From Parasulfuritortus sp037439465 (GTDB lineage: Bacteria > Pseudomonadota > Gammaproteobacteria > Burkholderiales > Thiobacillaceae): 7,587 nt of DNA. Numbering within the stretch: the first letter of the stretch is position 1; each line of letters starts with the position of its first letter. The stretch covers positions 1 through 7,587 of the forward strand of contig JBBIVX010000035.1 of NCBI GenBank assembly GCA_037439465.1, read 5' to 3'. Below the pieces are notes generated by a model that was given only the letters and a program-made list of their open reading frames with translations, was not told the origin of the DNA and ran no database searches. The translations under genes were made by a program, and so were the position numbers. This document shows, in pieces, positions 6,462-7,587 of the stretch.

Positions 6462-6467
6462 ATTATA
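6462..6467 (-). promoter_or_regulatory. consensus -10 box (TATAAT) of the CapA-family gene
   Basis: A perfect TATAAT on the minus strand lies 25 nt upstream of the start codon, a plausible place for a short leader. No good -35 hexamer is found 16-18 nt upstream (best is TCCTCC), and that stretch already belongs to transposase-coding sequence. The box lies directly at the IS breakpoint, so the native -35 may have been lost or replaced. Confidence 0.45.
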
Positions 6468-6470
6468 GGG

Positions 6471-6905
6471 CAGCTCGATTGTCTGGAGGATGCGTTGAGT
6501 CTGCACGGCAAGCCGGATATCTTCAACACCGACCAGGGGTCGCTGTTCACGAGCGCGGCGTTCACGGACGTGCTCAAGGGCGCCGGCATTGCCATCAGCA
6601 TGGACGGACGCGGCCGCGCGCTGGACAACATCTTCGTCGAACGGCTGTGGCGTAGCGTCAAGCACGAGGACGTGTATCTGAAGGGGTATGGCACGGTGGC
6701 CGAGCTGACCTTCGGGCTGATGGAGTATTTCGCCTTCTACAACGGCGAACGTCCGCACCAGTCACTGGGCAACCGGACGCCGAACACGGTGTATGCCGAC
6801 GGCACTGGCGGCGACGCCAGCATCCCGGATCGTTTCGGCGGTGCGCGGGGAGAATCCCCCGCGCAACCACAGGGCAGCGCTGTTCCGCTGCAATTGAGGC
6901 GGTGA
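6471..6905 (+). pseudogene. IS3-family OrfB, C-terminal catalytic fragment
   Basis: This is the C-terminal part of a second type of IS3 OrfB, cut off on its left side at about 6468-6474. It begins within a helix reading QLDCLEDALSLHGKP. It retains the second catalytic Asp (6531-6533, in IFNTDQGS) and the Glu (6639-6641, in NIFVERLW), 35 residues apart, then the tail YFAFYNGERPHQSLG and a variable end to a TGA at 6903-6905. The first Asp and the whole N-terminal half are missing, so it is inactive. TTG at 6495 could be read as a start but that would be an accident of truncation. Motifs such as ERPHQSLG differ from those of the remnant at 4562-5424, so the two come from different elements. Its truncated side faces the CapA-family gene. 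Confidence 0.88.
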
Positions 6906-6955
6906 ACGCAGCTTAAATTCGGACGAAAACCGTCTTGACGTCGGGGTCCAGTTCA
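6906..6955 (+). mobile_element. right terminus of the second IS3 element
   Basis: After the OrfB stop, a short non-coding stretch ends with TCGGGGTCCAGTTCA at 6941-6955. Read on the other strand this starts TGAACTGGACCCC, the form of an IS3-family terminal inverted repeat, which begins with TG and ends with CA. The right boundary is therefore placed at 6955. The matching left repeat is not in the window, in line with the truncation. Confidence 0.6.
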
Positions 6956-7099
6956 GATTTTGGCCTTGGGCAGTTGGTTTGCTTGTCGACGGAGAGTCGC
7001 AGTGGGTACGGCCTGAGTCCGCTTGCACTGAGCGCGGCGGTACTGGCTACGAAGATCAAGGTCGGCAAGATGCGGGGCCGCCTTCGGTTTTGATTCAGT
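6956..7099. other. spacer between IS end and toxin gene, possible gene tail
   Basis: This 144-nt spacer has no complete gene. A plus-strand frame runs openly into it, ending GYGLSPLALSAAVLATKI and a few basic residues before TGA at 7091-7093. It looks protein-like and could be the C-terminus of a gene cut by the IS, but I do not recognise it. A small GC dyad, GCGG-GG-CCGC near 7075-7084, precedes TTTT at 7088-7091 on the plus strand. No clear terminator for the minus-strand toxin operon is visible. Confidence 0.3.
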
Positions 7100-7363
7100 T
7101 CAGTAGTGATACCGGCACTGCACGATGATCAGGGTGTCCCCGTCCACCCTGTAAACCAGCCGGTGTTCCTCATTGATCCGCCGCGACCAGTAGCCCGAAA
7201 GCTGGTGTTTCAGCGGCTCAGGCTTGCCAATTCCCGTGAACGGGTCGTGGCCAATGGCGGCGATGAGTTGATTGATGCGTTTCAGGATGGCGCGGTCTTC
7301 TGCCAGCCAGGCCGTGTATTCCTCCCAGGCATTTGGCGTAAAGCAGATGCGCGGCCGGCTCAT
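7100..7363 (-). CDS. yoeB: YoeB-family toxin (Txe/YoeB mRNA interferase)
   Basis: This 87-residue RelE-superfamily toxin aligns along its full length with E. coli YoeB (84 residues). YoeB binds the ribosomal A site and cleaves mRNA during translation, and is held inactive by YefM. The signature GKPEPLKHQLSGYWSRRI is followed by EEHRLVY and the terminal CRYHY. The catalytic residues known in YoeB (E46, R65, H83, Y84) correspond to E49, R68, H86 and Y87 here, so the toxin should be active. The ATG overlaps the antitoxin stop by four bases (ATGA), the usual coupling that keeps toxin made after antitoxin. Expression is expected to be driven from the yefM promoter and repressed by YefM-YoeB, but that promoter lies outside the window. 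Confidence 0.96.
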   Translation of the reverse strand: MSRPRICFTPNAWEEYTAWLAEDRAILKRINQLIAAIGHDPFTGIGKPEPLKHQLSGYWSRRINEEHRLVYRVDGDTLIIVQCRYHY

Positions 7364-7587
7364 TCGGCATCGACGAGCAATTGCGTCTCGGCGCGTCCCC
7401 GGCGATCCTGCTCAACCGATTCCAGCAGCCGTCGGGCGTTGGCCGGACTCCGCAACAGGTAGTCCGTTTCCTGCCAGGCTTCGAAATCGGCGAGCGACAT
7501 CATCACTACGGGCTGACCATTCTGCCGGGTGATGATGATCGGTGCATGGTCGTCGTTTACCTTGTCCATGGTTCGGGCCAAGTTGTT
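7360..7587 (-). CDS. yefM: YefM-family antitoxin (Phd/YefM), 5' end outside window
   Basis: The visible 75 residues are the bulk of a YefM antitoxin. The frame is open to the window edge and begins NNLARTMDKVNDDHAP, which in the family follows a first strand and helix of the form TYTEAR; roughly ten N-terminal residues are therefore missing. A TTG at 7581 is not the real start. Conserved elements are PIIITRQNGQPVVMMSL and the helix TDYLLRSPANARRLLES, the latter leading into the toxin-binding C-terminal tail. The antitoxin neutralises YoeB and, with it, represses its own operon through the N-terminal domain. It overlaps yoeB by 4 nt and is transcribed first. Confidence 0.93.
   Translation of the reverse strand, partial: NNLARTMDKVNDDHAPIIITRQNGQPVVMMSLADFEAWQETDYLLRSPANARRLLESVEQDRRGRAETQLLVDAE

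Noticed and set aside
6437..6694. N-terminal extension of the CapA-family frame to 398 residues
   Set aside because: The extension is antisense to transposase sequence, would bury the signal peptide inside the protein, and ignores the strong AAGGAG before the ATG at 6436.
1..6955. A single composite transposon carrying the reductase operon and capA
   Set aside because: The flanking IS3 relics are partial, belong to at least two subgroups, lack left ends and are broken; no pair of matching termini is visible.
1..7587. CRISPR arrays, tRNA or rRNA genes, riboswitches, phage attachment sites
   Set aside because: I saw no regularly spaced repeats, cloverleaf-like sequence, rRNA-like sequence or known aptamer pattern by eye on either strand.

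Overview
The window is a GC-rich, mosaic stretch of chromosome or accessory DNA, most likely from a beta- or gammaproteobacterium. That placement is inferred from the family mix: a CrgA-type LysR regulator, a NemA-type ene-reductase, pirin, a YcaC-type hydrolase, YefM/YoeB and IS3-family remnants. No rRNA, tRNA or other marker fixes the taxon. Two functional blocks and a toxin-antitoxin pair are separated by decayed IS3-family insertion sequences.

Layout. Positions 1-259 hold the end of an IS3 orfA and the start of orfB, broken by a one-base deletion and then cut off. Positions 404-2940, all on the minus strand, form a compact three-gene operon transcribed in the order Old Yellow Enzyme-type alkene reductase, pirin, isochorismatase-fold (YcaC-like) hydrolase. 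A LysR regulator (3051-3956, plus strand) diverges from it across a 110-bp intergenic region, followed by a small uncharacterised protein (3959-4183). Positions 4184-4561 have no convincing gene but contain a strong hairpin with a T-run. Positions 4562-5461 are a nearly whole but heavily mutated IS3 orfB with its right end. A CapA/PgsA-type secreted protein with a signal peptide lies on the minus strand at 5498-6436. Its -10 box sits next to the breakpoint of another IS3 orfB, from a different subgroup, whose C-terminal part and right terminus cover 6471-6955. The window closes with a complete YoeB toxin and an edge-truncated YefM antitoxin on the minus strand.

How the genes may work together. 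The LysR/ene-reductase/pirin/hydrolase block looks like a regulated detoxification or redox-catabolic unit for electrophilic or aromatic small molecules; the substrate and inducer are unknown. The ene-reductase has an unusual active site: Ser in place of the second His/Asn of the substrate-binding pair, and Met in place of the usual Trp. The CapA-family gene is alone, without capB/capC partners, so a classical poly-gamma-glutamate capsule role is doubtful. All three transposase remnants are on the plus strand and none is intact, so the segments between them are probably fixed in place rather than mobile by their own means. I found no convincing evidence of an entirely new system; the most distinctive items are the ene-reductase operon and the IS-bounded orphan capA.
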